64,000 bases of DNA from Amycolatopsis sp. WAC 01376 (GCF_003947415.1 NZ_QHKL01000001.1:868001-932000), one strand, 5' to 3'. Counted from the stretch's first letter, positions 26,425-34,480 are shown. Notes: generated by a model from the sequence alone, not told the origin. A program made the numbers and translations.

Positions 26425-27515
26425 CAGCGCGCCTCCGAGATCTTGGGCAGGAGTTCGGCGTAGGAGCCGACCTGGTTCTTCGGCACCTGCTGGGCCAGCA
26501 CCGCGTGGATGATGAGCCGTTCCTTCGCCGAGAACTTCGGGTGACAGGTCGTCAGCGTGAGCAGCGAGACCTGCTCGGCCTTCGGCAGGATCTCCGGGGC
26601 CTTGTACGGCACCGGGTTCACCGTTTCGCCCTTGCTCGGGAACACGATGCGGCGGCCGTTGGTCTCGCCGTAGGCGCCGCCGTCCGGGGCGTTCGGGTCA
26701 CGCAGTGTCCCGACGTTCTTGCACTTCGGGTCGGCGCCCTTGCCCGCGGCCCAGCCCTCGACCTCGTCCTTGTAGGGCAGCACCTTGTAGATGTAGAAGT
26801 CTGTCTGCGTCTCGATGATGATCTGCTCGCACGAGCTGAGGTTGTCCAGGTCGTTGAACGGCGCGCCCTTGCCGACCCGGTGGCCGGCGATGGCGAAGTT
26901 GCCCGGCTCGCCCGGCAGCGCCGTGCCCTTGTAGTGGCCGGGGCCGACTTCGAGCGCGGCCTCGGTGGTGCCTTCCTGGATGGTGAAGTTGAAGTCGGCG
27001 CCGAACACCGGGATGTGGATCCTGGCGAACGCCTTCCCGTCGACGAGGTCGGGGTGCAGCTGCCGGTCCTTCGACCAGTCGCCGTCCAGCTCCGAACTCG
27101 CCTCGGACTGCTTGCCCGCGGAGAACAGGTCGGTCACGTAGACCTCGTAGACCATGAACAGCAGCACCACGAGACCGGCGGTGATGAGCAGTTCGCCCAC
27201 GGACCGGATGGCGACGCCGCCCTTGCCCAGCTCACGCGGCGGCGGGCGTTCCTCGGTCGCGGTGCCGCCGCCGACCGGTTCGAACATGACGGTCTCTTCG
27301 GTCGATCCCGGCGGCGGCGCGGGACGACGGCGCGGTGGCGGCCCGTCCATCCGGCGGCGCGGCGGCGGACCTTCCGGCGGCCTCCGGCGCGGCGTGGGCG
27401 CCTCTCCAGGGGCGCGACCCTCGTCCGGCCTACGCCGGGGGGCCTGGCCGCCTCCGCCGGGGGGTCGTGGGGAGTACCGCCGTCGGTCCCCGCCCGGCTC
27501 TTCCCGCTCAGCCAC
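26424..27515 (-). CDS. Class E sortase
   Basis: A 363-residue membrane transpeptidase. An N-terminal disordered region of about 110 residues rich in Pro, Arg and Gly is followed by one transmembrane helix (about 122-145) and the sortase domain. Catalytic residues: His in NFAIAGHRVGKG, Cys in LLTLTTCHPKFS and Arg in KERLIIHAVLA. The Thr-Leu-Thr-Thr-Cys form fits class E sortases of high-GC actinobacteria, which prefer LAXTG signals. It covalently anchors surface proteins to peptidoglycan. Four TCGAACC repeats lie directly upstream of the start. Confidence 0.92.
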   Translation of the reverse strand: MAEREEPGGDRRRYSPRPPGGGGQAPRRRPDEGRAPGEAPTPRRRPPEGPPPRRRMDGPPPRRRPAPPPGSTEETVMFEPVGGGTATEERPPPRELGKGGVAIRSVGELLITAGLVVLLFMVYEVYVTDLFSAGKQSEASSELDGDWSKDRQLHPDLVDGKAFARIHIPVFGADFNFTIQEGTTEAALEVGPGHYKGTALPGEPGNFAIAGHRVGKGAPFNDLDNLSSCEQIIIETQTDFYIYKVLPYKDEVEGWAAGKGADPKCKNVGTLRDPNAPDGGAYGETNGRRIVFPSKGETVNPVPYKAPEILPKAEQVSLLTLTTCHPKFSAKERLIIHAVLAQQVPKNQVGSYAELLPKISEAR

Positions 27516-27530
27516 GCAAGCTCCTCAGTC

Positions 27531-27586
27531 TCGAACCAAGCCGCAGTGTCGAACCAGCACGTGTCGAACCAGGACAGTGTCGAACC
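27531..27586 (-). promoter_or_regulatory. Four direct TCGAACC repeats upstream of sortase
   Basis: TCGAACC occurs at 27531, 27549, 27564 and 27580, spaced 15-18 bp, with three copies as GTGTCGAACC. The run sits between the divergent sortase and crgA genes, 16 bp upstream of the sortase start, so it may be an operator array or a 5' leader feature. Confidence 0.55.
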
Positions 27587-27740
27587 GTGTGTGACACCAT
27601 TGTCACAGTGCGGGAAATCGACCGGTCCCGGACGGTGCCCAGCGGCGCTCGTTTACGTTAACGTGTGCACGTGGCGCTGGTTGCGCACCCGAAAGCGGGT
27701 CATCGCCACCAGGGAAGCCGAACAGTACGCGAGGAACACG

Positions 27741-28007
27741 ATGCCGAAGTCCAAGGTCCGTAAGAAGACGGCGTACACCCCGCCGACCGACCGCCGCACG
27801 CCGGTGAAGGTCAAGGCCGCGGGCCCGTCGAACCTGTTCTACAAGATCGTGATGTTCGGTCTCATGCTGGTCGGCCTGATGTGGCTGGTCGTCAACTACA
27901 TCGCGGGCGACAAGATCCCCTTCATGGCGGATCTGGGCAACACGAACTTCGCCATCGGCTTCGTGCTGATGATCGCCGGGCTGCTCATGACGATGCGGTG
28001 GCGGTGA
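27741..28007 (+). CDS. crgA: Cell division protein CrgA
   Basis: An 88-residue membrane protein. MPKSKVRKKTAYTPP is the conserved basic N-terminus, followed by two transmembrane helices (about 32-52 and 67-85) joined by the loop GDKIPFMADLGNTNF, and it ends MTMRWR. CrgA is a divisome scaffold that binds FtsZ, FtsQ, FtsI and CwsA and inhibits septation in Streptomyces. The ATG has GAGGAA upstream. It is encoded divergently from the sortase. Confidence 0.96.
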   Translation: MPKSKVRKKTAYTPPTDRRTPVKVKAAGPSNLFYKIVMFGLMLVGLMWLVVNYIAGDKIPFMADLGNTNFAIGFVLMIAGLLMTMRWR

Positions 28008-28063
28008 GCATTACCCCGGATGGCGGCTTGACGCCGAATTACACCGGTGTGACTCATCCCCAG

Positions 28064-28085
28064 TGTGGATAACCCCTGTGGATAA
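28064..28085 (-). promoter_or_regulatory. Two perfect DnaA boxes (TTATCCACA)
   Basis: TGTGGATAA occurs at 28064-28072 and 28077-28085, i.e. two minus-strand TTATCCACA boxes 13 bp apart. They sit at the 5' end of the PH-domain gene, about 25 kb from oriC. They could titrate DnaA or control that gene. Confidence 0.6.
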
Positions 28086-28503
28086 CTACCCCACCTCGTG
28101 GGCTCCACAGCGGAACGTTGTGGTAGTGGCCTGGGCGATCACCCTGTCGTTGCTGGCAGGCGCGCTGTGGCTGGCCATCGGCGGCGACGTCGGCGGCACC
28201 GTGCTGACGGGGATGGCCATGCTCTCCACGGGCGCGCTCGCACTCCACGGCACCCTGATCCGTCCCCGGCTGGCGGCCGGTCCCGGCGGAATCCTGGCCA
28301 GGACCGTCGGCGGCGCGCACCGCTACTCCTGGACCGAAGCCCGGCTCCGGCTGCGCACGACGCGACGGCTCGGCCGGGACAGCCTGACCCTCGAGGTCGA
28401 ATCCGGCGAACACCTGCTGGTGTTCGGCCGGATCGACCTCGGCGAGGACCCCAGGGACGTCCTGGACGTCCTCACCGCCCTCAAGGGTCAGGCGTTGTCG
28501 TAG
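28078..28503 (+). CDS. PH-domain membrane protein (Rv0010c-like)
   Basis: Predicted 141 residues from the GTG at 28078, which gives the same length as M. tuberculosis Rv0010c and aligns TSWAPQ with its N-terminal TAWAPR. Two transmembrane helices (about residues 13-50) precede a bacterial PH-like domain (RPRLAAGPGGILARTVGG, SLTLEVESGEHLLVFGRIDLG). A GTG five codons upstream is also possible. Found beside crgA in related genomes; molecular role unknown. The 3' end overlaps the convergent secreted-protein gene by 16 bp. Confidence 0.8.
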   Translation: MDNYPTSWAPQRNVVVVAWAITLSLLAGALWLAIGGDVGGTVLTGMAMLSTGALALHGTLIRPRLAAGPGGILARTVGGAHRYSWTEARLRLRTTRRLGRDSLTLEVESGEHLLVFGRIDLGEDPRDVLDVLTALKGQALS

Positions 28504-28976
28504 TAGTGGACGTCGCCGTTCGGGCCGTGTGACCAGCCCGGAACGGCCGGTCCCACCGCGGGCGGCGCGTACTCCCCGAAGATCTCGTACGGCGAGGCCG
28601 GCGAGCAGATCGGGTTGATCTTGACGACGCAAGTCCGCAGCGAACCGCTGAACTTCGCCTTGACGTGCCGCGGCCGCTGGTCTTCCACCACGGCCGGACC
28701 GGCGGTGATCTCCCAGCCGCTGGCCGCACCCGGCCCGGTGGTGCCGACGGTCTGCGTCGCCACCGCCGAAGTCACGCCGGGATCTCCGAAGCAAATTTTC
28801 AACGCCGAATCGACGTAGGCGACACGCAGCGTGATCGTGCTGCCCGAGCCGAGGAAATAGCGTTTGGTGTAGGTCTGACAGGTTTCAGCGGCCTGATCGG
28901 CCTGCGCGACCGACGGTGCGAGTGCTGAAGCCATTACGGCGACGGCGGCGAGAGCCGCGGCTTTCCAGATCTTCAT
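28488..28976 (-). CDS. Secreted hypothetical protein
   Basis: A 162-residue protein with a clear signal peptide (MKIWKAAALAAVAVMASAL, cleavage near AQADQ). The mature part has four cysteines (AETCQTY, LKICFG, LRTCVV, INPICSP), suggesting two disulfides, and ends in a Gly/Pro/Tyr-rich tail HGPNGDVHYYDNA. I recognise no domain. It stands alone on the minus strand, convergent and slightly overlapping with the PH-domain gene. Confidence 0.78.
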   Translation of the reverse strand: MKIWKAAALAAVAVMASALAPSVAQADQAAETCQTYTKRYFLGSGSTITLRVAYVDSALKICFGDPGVTSAVATQTVGTTGPGAASGWEITAGPAVVEDQRPRHVKAKFSGSLRTCVVKINPICSPASPYEIFGEYAPPAVGPAVPGWSHGPNGDVHYYDNA

Positions 28977-29076
28977 CTCAACCCCCAAGTTGATGTCGAT
29001 GATCAACTCGAAGGTACCCAACCTCGTTGCTTCTCCACCGGGTAATCGCATAACCCACTCGGTGGAAGCGCGCCTG

Positions 29077-30039
29077 CTACCGGTAGCAGAGGTACGCGGT
29101 CTGGCCCTGGAACGAGGTGAGCTGGCAGTACGCGGCGGACACCGTCTGCACGTCCTTCCAGACGATGAGCCCGGCCATCGCCACCACGACGATCGCCATA
29201 CCGCCGATCTGCCAGCCGAGCCGGTTCTTTTCCGGGGCGTACAGCAGCGCGAACGTCGCCAGCAGACCGGCGGCGAAACCACCCGCGTGGGCGAGGACCG
29301 AGATCCCCGGCACCTGGAAGGTGATGAAGATGTTCAGCCCGAGGATGACCAGCAGCCAGGTCGGGTTGAGCCTGAGCTTGATGACGATGACCGTGTACGC
29401 GCCGATGAGCCCGAAGATGGCGCCGGAGGCACCGACCACCGGTACGGCGTCGAGGTCCGTGAAGACCAGGTTCGCGGCCGAACCGCCGAGCATCGACACG
29501 AAGTAAAGCGCGGTGAACGGCACACGCCCGAGCGCGGTCTCCAGCGGGCGGCCCACGAACCACAGTGAGAAGGCGTTGCTCGCGATGTGCAGCAGGCCGT
29601 ACTGCAGGAAGCCCGAGGTGAAGACGCGCCACCACTCGTTGTTCGCGAGCGTCGGCGGGTTCGCCAGCTCACCGAGCTGGAAGAGCGTGGAGAAGTTGTT
29701 GTCCGAGATGCTGCCGGACTGGGCGACGGTGATGAAGAAGATGATGACGTTGAGCGCCAGGAGCACCGGCGTGACGACAGCCGTGCGGACCGGCTGGGCG
29801 CCGGCGAGGGTGGTCGCGCCGTAGCCCGCGTCGCGGTACTGCTTCTGCTGGACGCGGTCCTGCTGGCGGCCTGCCTGGATGCAGTCGGTGCAGTGGAAGC
29901 CGACGGCGGCTTCGCGCAGGCAATCCGGGCAGGCCGGACGCTCGCAGCGTGAACAGCTCAGCCCGGTCGGCCGGTTCGGATGCCACCAGCAGCCGGGCAT
30001 GGCGGCCTGCTGATACTGGGGATTCGGTGGTTGGCTCAC
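29077..30039 (-). CDS. Rhomboid intramembrane serine protease with N-terminal zinc ribbon
   Basis: A 320-residue membrane protease starting at GTG. Residues 14-58 carry a zinc-finger-like Cys/His cluster (CWWHPNRPTGLSCSRC, CPDCL, FHCTDC). The rhomboid domain follows with six helices: the catalytic Ser in VGASGAIFGLIGAY, the loop-1 Arg/Trp motif EWWRVFTSGF, HIASNAFSLW in helix 2, and the catalytic His in VLAHAGGFAAGLL. It cleaves single-pass membrane proteins within the bilayer. The zinc ribbon is common in actinobacterial rhomboids and may recruit substrates. Confidence 0.94.
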   Translation of the reverse strand: MSQPPNPQYQQAAMPGCWWHPNRPTGLSCSRCERPACPDCLREAAVGFHCTDCIQAGRQQDRVQQKQYRDAGYGATTLAGAQPVRTAVVTPVLLALNVIIFFITVAQSGSISDNNFSTLFQLGELANPPTLANNEWWRVFTSGFLQYGLLHIASNAFSLWFVGRPLETALGRVPFTALYFVSMLGGSAANLVFTDLDAVPVVGASGAIFGLIGAYTVIVIKLRLNPTWLLVILGLNIFITFQVPGISVLAHAGGFAAGLLATFALLYAPEKNRLGWQIGGMAIVVVAMAGLIVWKDVQTVSAAYCQLTSFQGQTAYLCYR

Positions 30040-30093
30040 GATGCCACCAACCTACCGAAATCCCCCGTATCAGGCCGTGTGATCAGCGTTGTG

Positions 30094-30654
30094 TCAGCCT
30101 TCGCGGCTGATGCTGACCTTCTCGATGACGATGTCCTGCAGCGGACGGTCGGCGGGACCGGTCGCCGTGCGGCCGATCGCGTCGACGACGTCGCGGGAAG
30201 CCTGGTCCGCGACCTCGCCGAAGATGGTGTGCTTGAAGTTCAGGTGCGTCGTCGGCGAGACGGTGATGAAGAACTGCGAACCGTTGGTGCCGGGTCCGGC
30301 GTTGGCCATGGCCAGCAGGTACGGCTTGGAGAACTGGAGCTCCGGGTGGAACTCGTCGCCGAACTTGTAGCCGGGGCCGCCGCGGCCGGTGCCGGTCGGG
30401 TCGCCGCCCTGGAGCATGAAGCCGTCGATGACGCGGTGGAAGATCGACCCGTCGTAGAACGGGCCCGAGTTCGCGCCCTGCGCGTTGGGCTGGGTGTACT
30501 CCTTGCTGCCCTCGGCGAGCCCGACGAAGTTCGCGACCGTTTTCGGCGCGTGGTCGGGGAACAGGTTCAGGTGGATGTCACCCTGGTTGGTGTGCAGAGT
30601 GGCCTTCAGCGCGCCACCAATGAGGGATCCCTTGCTTTCAGTCACGAGCTTCAT
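30094..30654 (-). CDS. ppiA: Cyclophilin-type peptidyl-prolyl cis-trans isomerase
   Basis: A 186-residue cyclophilin without signal peptide. Core motifs: NFVGLAEGSKEYT, FYDGSIFHRVIDGFMLQGGDP (active-site Arg), GPGYKFGDEFHPEL, LAMANAGPGTNGSQFFITV and FGEVADQASRDVVDAI. It occupies the position of mycobacterial ppiA (Rv0009) between the PH-domain and CwsA-like genes. It accelerates proline isomerisation in the cytoplasm. Divergent from the CwsA-like gene. Confidence 0.95.
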   Translation of the reverse strand: MKLVTESKGSLIGGALKATLHTNQGDIHLNLFPDHAPKTVANFVGLAEGSKEYTQPNAQGANSGPFYDGSIFHRVIDGFMLQGGDPTGTGRGGPGYKFGDEFHPELQFSKPYLLAMANAGPGTNGSQFFITVSPTTHLNFKHTIFGEVADQASRDVVDAIGRTATGPADRPLQDIVIEKVSISREG

Positions 30655-30743
30655 CGTGCCATCTGCGGCAAGATCTGGGGAAAAGGGGCACGATAGGTTA
30701 CAAGCAACGAAGCAGAATCAAAACGATTGATGAGGTGAAGGCC

Positions 30744-31454
30744 ATGACCCGGGCCGCAGATTCGGTGAGCGAGTCGGCGAAGGCCGGCGCGCTCGGCCTG
30801 CGCAAACGTGCCGTCGAGGCGGGTAAGGAAGCCACCGCCCACGCCGTAGAGGTAGCCGAGCAGAAGCTCTCCGAGAGCGCCGGTGAGATCGCTAAGACCA
30901 GCCGTCGCGCGCGCAAGAAGCTCGCGAAGAAGACGGAACTGACCCGCAAGGAGCTCAAGCGGAGCTCGAAGGCGGCTCGCAAGGAGGCGCTGGCCAGGAT
31001 TTCCGAGATGCGGAAGCCGGGCCGCAAGGCACGCAAGGCCGCCATCCAGGCCGCGAAGTCCGCCGGTGAGTCCAAGCGCCGGGGGAAGAAGGACTTCAAG
31101 GCGGCGAAGAAGGACTTCAGGGCCGCGCTCGTCGAGGCGAAGTCCGCAGCCAAGGGGACGCGCAAGCGTCGCCGCTGGCCGTGGGTGATCGGTATCGCGG
31201 TCGTCGGTGCCGGTGCCGCCTACGCCCTGCGTTCCAAGCAGGAGCCGCCGGTGGCGCCCGCGCCGCCGAAGGCTCCGCCTGCTCCTCCCGCTCCGCCCGC
31301 GAAGCCGGCCGCTCCGGCCGCGGCTGCTCCGAAGCCTCCCGCCCCCGCGAAGCCTGCCGCTTCCGGTCCGGCTCCGGTGAAGCCCGCGGCTCCGAAGCCG
31401 GGCACCCCTAAGAACGGGCACCAGGCTCCGAGCACCGCCGACAAGAAGAACTGA
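30744..31454 (+). CDS. CwsA-like cell-wall/division protein
   Basis: A 236-residue protein. The ATG at 30744 has AGGTGAAGG upstream; a GTG three codons earlier lacks one. Residues 1-140 are a very basic, Ala/Lys/Arg-rich helical region likely to form coiled coil or bind nucleic acid or membrane. One transmembrane helix lies around residues 146-162 (WPWVIGIAVVGAGAAYAL), and the tail is Pro/Ala-rich. Position beside ppiA and one C-terminal membrane helix match mycobacterial CwsA (Rv0008c), which binds CrgA and Wag31; this is a synteny-based call. DUF5324-type proteins have similar build. Confidence 0.65.
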   Translation: MTRAADSVSESAKAGALGLRKRAVEAGKEATAHAVEVAEQKLSESAGEIAKTSRRARKKLAKKTELTRKELKRSSKAARKEALARISEMRKPGRKARKAAIQAAKSAGESKRRGKKDFKAAKKDFRAALVEAKSAAKGTRKRRRWPWVIGIAVVGAGAAYALRSKQEPPVAPAPPKAPPAPPAPPAKPAAPAAAAPKPPAPAKPAASGPAPVKPAAPKPGTPKNGHQAPSTADKKN

Positions 31455-31487
31455 CGCCCAACACCCGTCCGTTTCTGCTTGTCACGA

Positions 31488-31526
31488 AGGGCCGTCCAGC
31501 GACCACCCCGGTCCCTGGACGGCCCT
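31488..31526 (+). terminator. Hairpin after the CwsA-like gene
   Basis: AGGGCCGTCCAG (31488) pairs exactly with CTGGACGGCCCT (31515) around a 15-nt loop, 33 bp after the stop codon. CTCTCACG follows rather than a T-run, so termination strength is uncertain. Confidence 0.65.
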
Positions 31527-31540
31527 CTCACGTCCCAGTG

Positions 31541-31582
31541 CCGAAGATCAACGCGCCCAAGCCCGAAGATCAACGCGCCCAA
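31541..31582. repeat. 20-bp tandem direct repeat
   Basis: CCGAAGATCAACGCGCCCAA occurs at 31541-31560 and again at 31563-31582, a period of 22 bp. It lies between the CwsA-like gene's hairpin and the structured element copy 2. Such a short exact duplication may vary between strains. Confidence 0.85.
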
Positions 31583-31601
31583 CAACAGCACCGGCGGACC
31601 T

Positions 31602-31761
31602 GTCTCGCCGAAAGCGCGCCAGCGCGACGGCGAGACTTCACCAGTCGCGCGCCCTCTTTCGGGCCGAAGGCCCACGTAAACGCGATGAAGGGGCGCCTCC
31701 CCGCCCACGTGAGTGAGAAGCGGGTCGACGCCCCTTCGGCGCTTTTACGTCAGCGCGCGAT
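31602..31761 (-). repeat. Structured dispersed element, copy 2
   Basis: Same layout as the copies at 26107 and 54257. Hairpin 31602-31636 has a 9-bp stem GTCTCGCCG/CGGCGAGAC; the outer stem is GTCGCGCGC (31644) with GCGCGCGAT (31753); GGGCCGAAGGCCC lies at 31661; the long hairpin arms are near 31674-31697 and 31729-31750. Relative to the other copies both sides of the outer stem changed together (A to C, T to G). An additional hairpin (AATCGCGC/GCGCGATT) separates it from the stop of the DUF6918 gene. Confidence 0.85.
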
Positions 31762-31780
31762 CAAATCGCGCTGCGCGCGA

Positions 31781-32233
31781 TTAAACAAGCGCCGCGTGCT
31801 TGTCGATCAGCTGGCCGAGGCGGGGAAGGGCCTCCTCGACGTTCTTCTTGCCGTTCGGGCGCAGCTTGGAGTAGACCTTCTTGATGCTGTCGCGGCTGCT
31901 CTTGTCGGCGCGGGAGTCGGTGACCGACAGGAGCGCGTCGGAGGCTTCGTCGCTGCGGCCGACCAGGTAGGCGCCGAAGTCGTTGCCGCCCTTGGCCTTG
32001 TAGTCGCCGTAGAAGGGCTCGAGGGCGCCGGTGAAGTCGTCGAGCAGGGTGTCGACGGCGGCGGGGATGATGCCCGGCTTGATCTTCTTGACGGCGGCGA
32101 AGCCGGTCTTCACGACGGCACCCGAAACGCCGCCCTTGTCGGAGACCTCGGCGTCGACGAGGTTTTCGAAGTCGCTTACGACAGCCGGGCGACGGCTGGA
32201 GTCGAGCAAGATTTCCTTGAGGGTGTCAGCCAC
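31781..32233 (-). CDS. DUF6918-family conserved protein
   Basis: A 150-residue, mostly helical cytoplasmic protein starting from GTG with AAAGGACAGG upstream. Recognisable stretches include MADTLKEILLDSSRRPAVV, KIKPGIIPAAVDTLLDDF and a C-terminal SIKKVYSKLRPNGKKNVEEA. I associate it with the actinobacterial DUF6918 family from memory; function is unknown. It stands alone, with structured element copy 2 starting 20 bp beyond its stop. Confidence 0.7.
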   Translation of the reverse strand: MADTLKEILLDSSRRPAVVSDFENLVDAEVSDKGGVSGAVVKTGFAAVKKIKPGIIPAAVDTLLDDFTGALEPFYGDYKAKGGNDFGAYLVGRSDEASDALLSVTDSRADKSSRDSIKKVYSKLRPNGKKNVEEALPRLGQLIDKHAALV

Positions 32234-32400
32234 GAAACCTGTCCTTTTGTCTTATGGGGAGAAATGATCTTTTGTGCCGCCGAGCCACACCGCAAGGCGG
32301 CCTCCGCCGGATCCGGCGTTGCGCTGGTCCCGCGAACCGTCGCGCGTGCGGCACAGGGTAGTACAAGATCAACTTCACTCTGACGTGTGGATACCACTAC

Positions 32401-32925
32401 CTAGAGCTGCAGCTCACCGATAGCCTCCTTCGCCACCGTACGTGCCTTGATGCTCTGCTTCTGGTTGGTGGTCACGACTACCGCGTTCCCGGCCTTCGAA
32501 ACGGCGTAAACGGCGCCTTCTCCGGTCGGTTGGTAGCCGCCCTTCCAGCCCGCCGGTTCGTCTGCGGGGTTGGAGGTGTCGATGGGTGCCGCCTGGTCCA
32601 CGAGTGCCTTGGCCACCGCGGGTTCTCCGACGTACACGCGCACCGTGAGCTGCAGTTTCCCGCTGAGCGCGTAGAAGAAACAGGTCGGATGCGGCTGATC
32701 CGCCGAGGTTTTGACCTTGGAGACCTTCTGTCCGTTGGCGTCCGAGACGAACTCGGTGCCCAGGTACGGGCAGGGGCCTTTGCCGGTGGGTTCCGGGGCG
32801 GGCGGGATGCTGGGCGCCGCGGTGGCCGACGGCGACGGCGAGCTCGCCGCGGACGGCGGCTGTTCCGTCGGCCCGCAGGCCGCCAGGAGCGGCACGGCGA
32901 GCGGCAAGATCAGAAGACGTCGCAT
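32401..32925 (-). CDS. DUF2020-type lipoprotein
   Basis: A 174-residue lipoprotein. The signal MRRLLILPLAVPLLAAC ends in the lipobox LAAC, so Cys17 would be lipidated and the protein held on the outer face of the membrane. A Ser/Pro/Ala-rich linker follows, then a domain with two cysteines (GPCPYLGTEF and PTCFFYAL) matching the DUF2020 family of actinobacterial lipoproteins. The start ATG at 32925 is supported by the signal sequence. It is divergent from the next gene by 100 bp. Function unknown. Confidence 0.78.
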   Translation of the reverse strand: MRRLLILPLAVPLLAACGPTEQPPSAASSPSPSATAAPSIPPAPEPTGKGPCPYLGTEFVSDANGQKVSKVKTSADQPHPTCFFYALSGKLQLTVRVYVGEPAVAKALVDQAAPIDTSNPADEPAGWKGGYQPTGEGAVYAVSKAGNAVVVTTNQKQSIKARTVAKEAIGELQL

Positions 32926-33025
32926 AGTGGCGTCCAGTGAAGCAGATCGGATCGCCGCGCCGGTGCGACCATCCGCCCTGTTCGTGCGACGATGGCGCCG
33001 CGTGAGGAATCTTCGGGAGGCATCG

Positions 33026-33745
33026 GTGCTCACCAAGGAGCAGTACCTGGGTGCGGTGGCAGAGCGTATCCAGCGCAGCGGGGGCAGGCTGAACACCGTC
33101 CAGATCGGTCCGAGCACGGCAGTCGTCGGCCTGTTCACCGAATCCGTGATGATGTCGACGATGAACTACTGCGTGGTCGCCGCGGCGATCCCGGAGGTGA
33201 CCGCGCCCGCGTTGTACGACTTCACCGGGCTGGCGACGCAGCACGCGCGCGCGAACGTGATGGGCACGGTCGGCTGGACGGCCGCTTCGGTGGTGATCGC
33301 CGGGCTGATCGGTGACCGCGTGTATCCGGACGCCGCGCAGGCCGCGTCGGCGAAGTCCGGCAACCAGTTCGGCGGCGAGACGCGCATGGTGGCGGTCGAT
33401 GTTTCGGCGGCGCAGATGTACGCGTTCGTCGGCGGGAAGCTGTGGGGTGCGGCGGTCCAGGGTTCGGTGAACGCGAAGCTGACGTTCTGTTTCCCGCAGC
33501 CCGGCGAGGTCTATCAGCAGGTGCAGTGGGCGCAGTCGCAGGGCCAGCAGCCGCCGATGCCGCCGGGTCCCCCGATGCCGCCGCCCGGTCAGCAGCCGCC
33601 GCCCGGCTGGCAGCCCCAGCAGCCTCCGCCGCCGCAGTATCCGGTCGGGCCGCCGCCCGCGCAGGGTCCGCCGCCGGGGCAGCATCCGCCGCACTATCCG
33701 CCGCCCGCGCCCGGTTATCCGCCGCAGCGTCCGCCGGGGTACTGA
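33026..33745 (+). CDS. Conserved protein with Pro-rich C-terminal tail
   Basis: Predicted 239 residues from the GTG at 33026 (VLTKEQYLG), chosen because CGGGAGG lies 6 nt upstream. A folded N-terminal domain of about 165 residues (FTESVMMSTMNYCVVAAAI, GTVGWTAASVVIAGLIGD) contains a moderately hydrophobic segment but no clear membrane helix. The last 70 residues are almost only Pro, Gln, Gly and Tyr (for example QQPPPGWQPQQPPPPQYP), a disordered tail that may bind partners. I do not recognise the family. The stop overlaps the start of the next gene (TGATG). Confidence 0.65.
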   Translation: MLTKEQYLGAVAERIQRSGGRLNTVQIGPSTAVVGLFTESVMMSTMNYCVVAAAIPEVTAPALYDFTGLATQHARANVMGTVGWTAASVVIAGLIGDRVYPDAAQAASAKSGNQFGGETRMVAVDVSAAQMYAFVGGKLWGAAVQGSVNAKLTFCFPQPGEVYQQVQWAQSQGQQPPMPPGPPMPPPGQQPPPGWQPQQPPPPQYPVGPPPAQGPPPGQHPPHYPPPAPGYPPQRPPGY

Positions 33746-34386
33746 TGAATCGCACGTTGCGCGGCTGGCCGTCGTTCCCCGAAGAACTGCCGGAGTTCGA
33801 CATCGAGGCCACACCGTCGACCCCGCGCGAGCTTTTCCTGGAATGGCTCGACGAAGCGGGAGAGCACGTCCTGGCGCCCCACGCCGTCACTCTGTCCACA
33901 GTGGACGACGATGGCGTGCCGGACGCGCGGGTCGTGATCCTCAAGGACGTCGACGGGGACACCTGGGCGGTCGCGACGAGTTCCGAAAGCCCGAAAGGTG
34001 TTCAGCTGGCGAAGAATCCGTTCGCCGCACTGACCTTCTTCTGGCCGGGGCGAGGCCGTCAGGTCCGCCTGCGCGGTCCGGTCTCGGTCGCCGATCCCGA
34101 GGTGTCCGCGGCCGATTTCACCGCCCGGCCGCCGGCGTCCCGGGTGGAGGCGTTCATCGGCAGGCAGTCACAGGTGCTCGAAGATCCGGCCGATCTCGAC
34201 CGCGCGGCCGCGGAAGCGGAGCGGTGGGTCGAGGAGAACCCCGGCGTGGCACCGGAAACCTGGACCCGCTATCTGGTGACGCCGTCCGAAGTGGAGTTCT
34301 GGCAGGCGAGCCACGACCGGCGGCACCGGCGGCTCCGCTACCGGCGCGAGAACGGGACCTGGCACAAAGACCGCCTCTGGCCGTAA
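33745..34386 (+). CDS. Pyridoxine/pyridoxamine 5'-phosphate oxidase family protein
   Basis: A 213-residue FMN-binding oxidase of the PdxH fold. Motifs: VTLSTVDDDGVPDARVVILKDVD, SSESPKGVQLAKNPFAAL, FFWPGRGRQVRLRGPV and the C-terminal PdxH segment VEFWQASHDRRHRRLRY. It would oxidise pyridoxamine or pyridoxine phosphate to PLP, or a related flavin reaction. The C-terminal HDRRHRRLR differs from the usual RLHDR order, so a divergent PdxH-like enzyme is possible. Translationally coupled to the preceding gene. Confidence 0.85.
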   Translation: MNRTLRGWPSFPEELPEFDIEATPSTPRELFLEWLDEAGEHVLAPHAVTLSTVDDDGVPDARVVILKDVDGDTWAVATSSESPKGVQLAKNPFAALTFFWPGRGRQVRLRGPVSVADPEVSAADFTARPPASRVEAFIGRQSQVLEDPADLDRAAAEAERWVEENPGVAPETWTRYLVTPSEVEFWQASHDRRHRRLRYRRENGTWHKDRLWP

Positions 34387-34480
34387 ACGGTAACTGGGAA
34401 CGACGATCGTCGGGTTGTCGTGGATGATTCACTTCGGCGACGGTGAACGGCACCTTGTCCCCAGATCGTTCGGAGGCGAA

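Noticed and set aside
26505..28007. Single 500-residue frame ending in CrgA
   Set aside because: Only the last 88 residues match CrgA; the rest is antisense to the sortase gene, and CrgA has its own ATG and ribosome site.
33890..33906. DnaA-like CTGTCCACA within the PdxH-like gene
   Set aside because: It is part of a TCCACAGTGGA dyad that recurs in coding sequence, is isolated and far from clusters, so it is likely chance.
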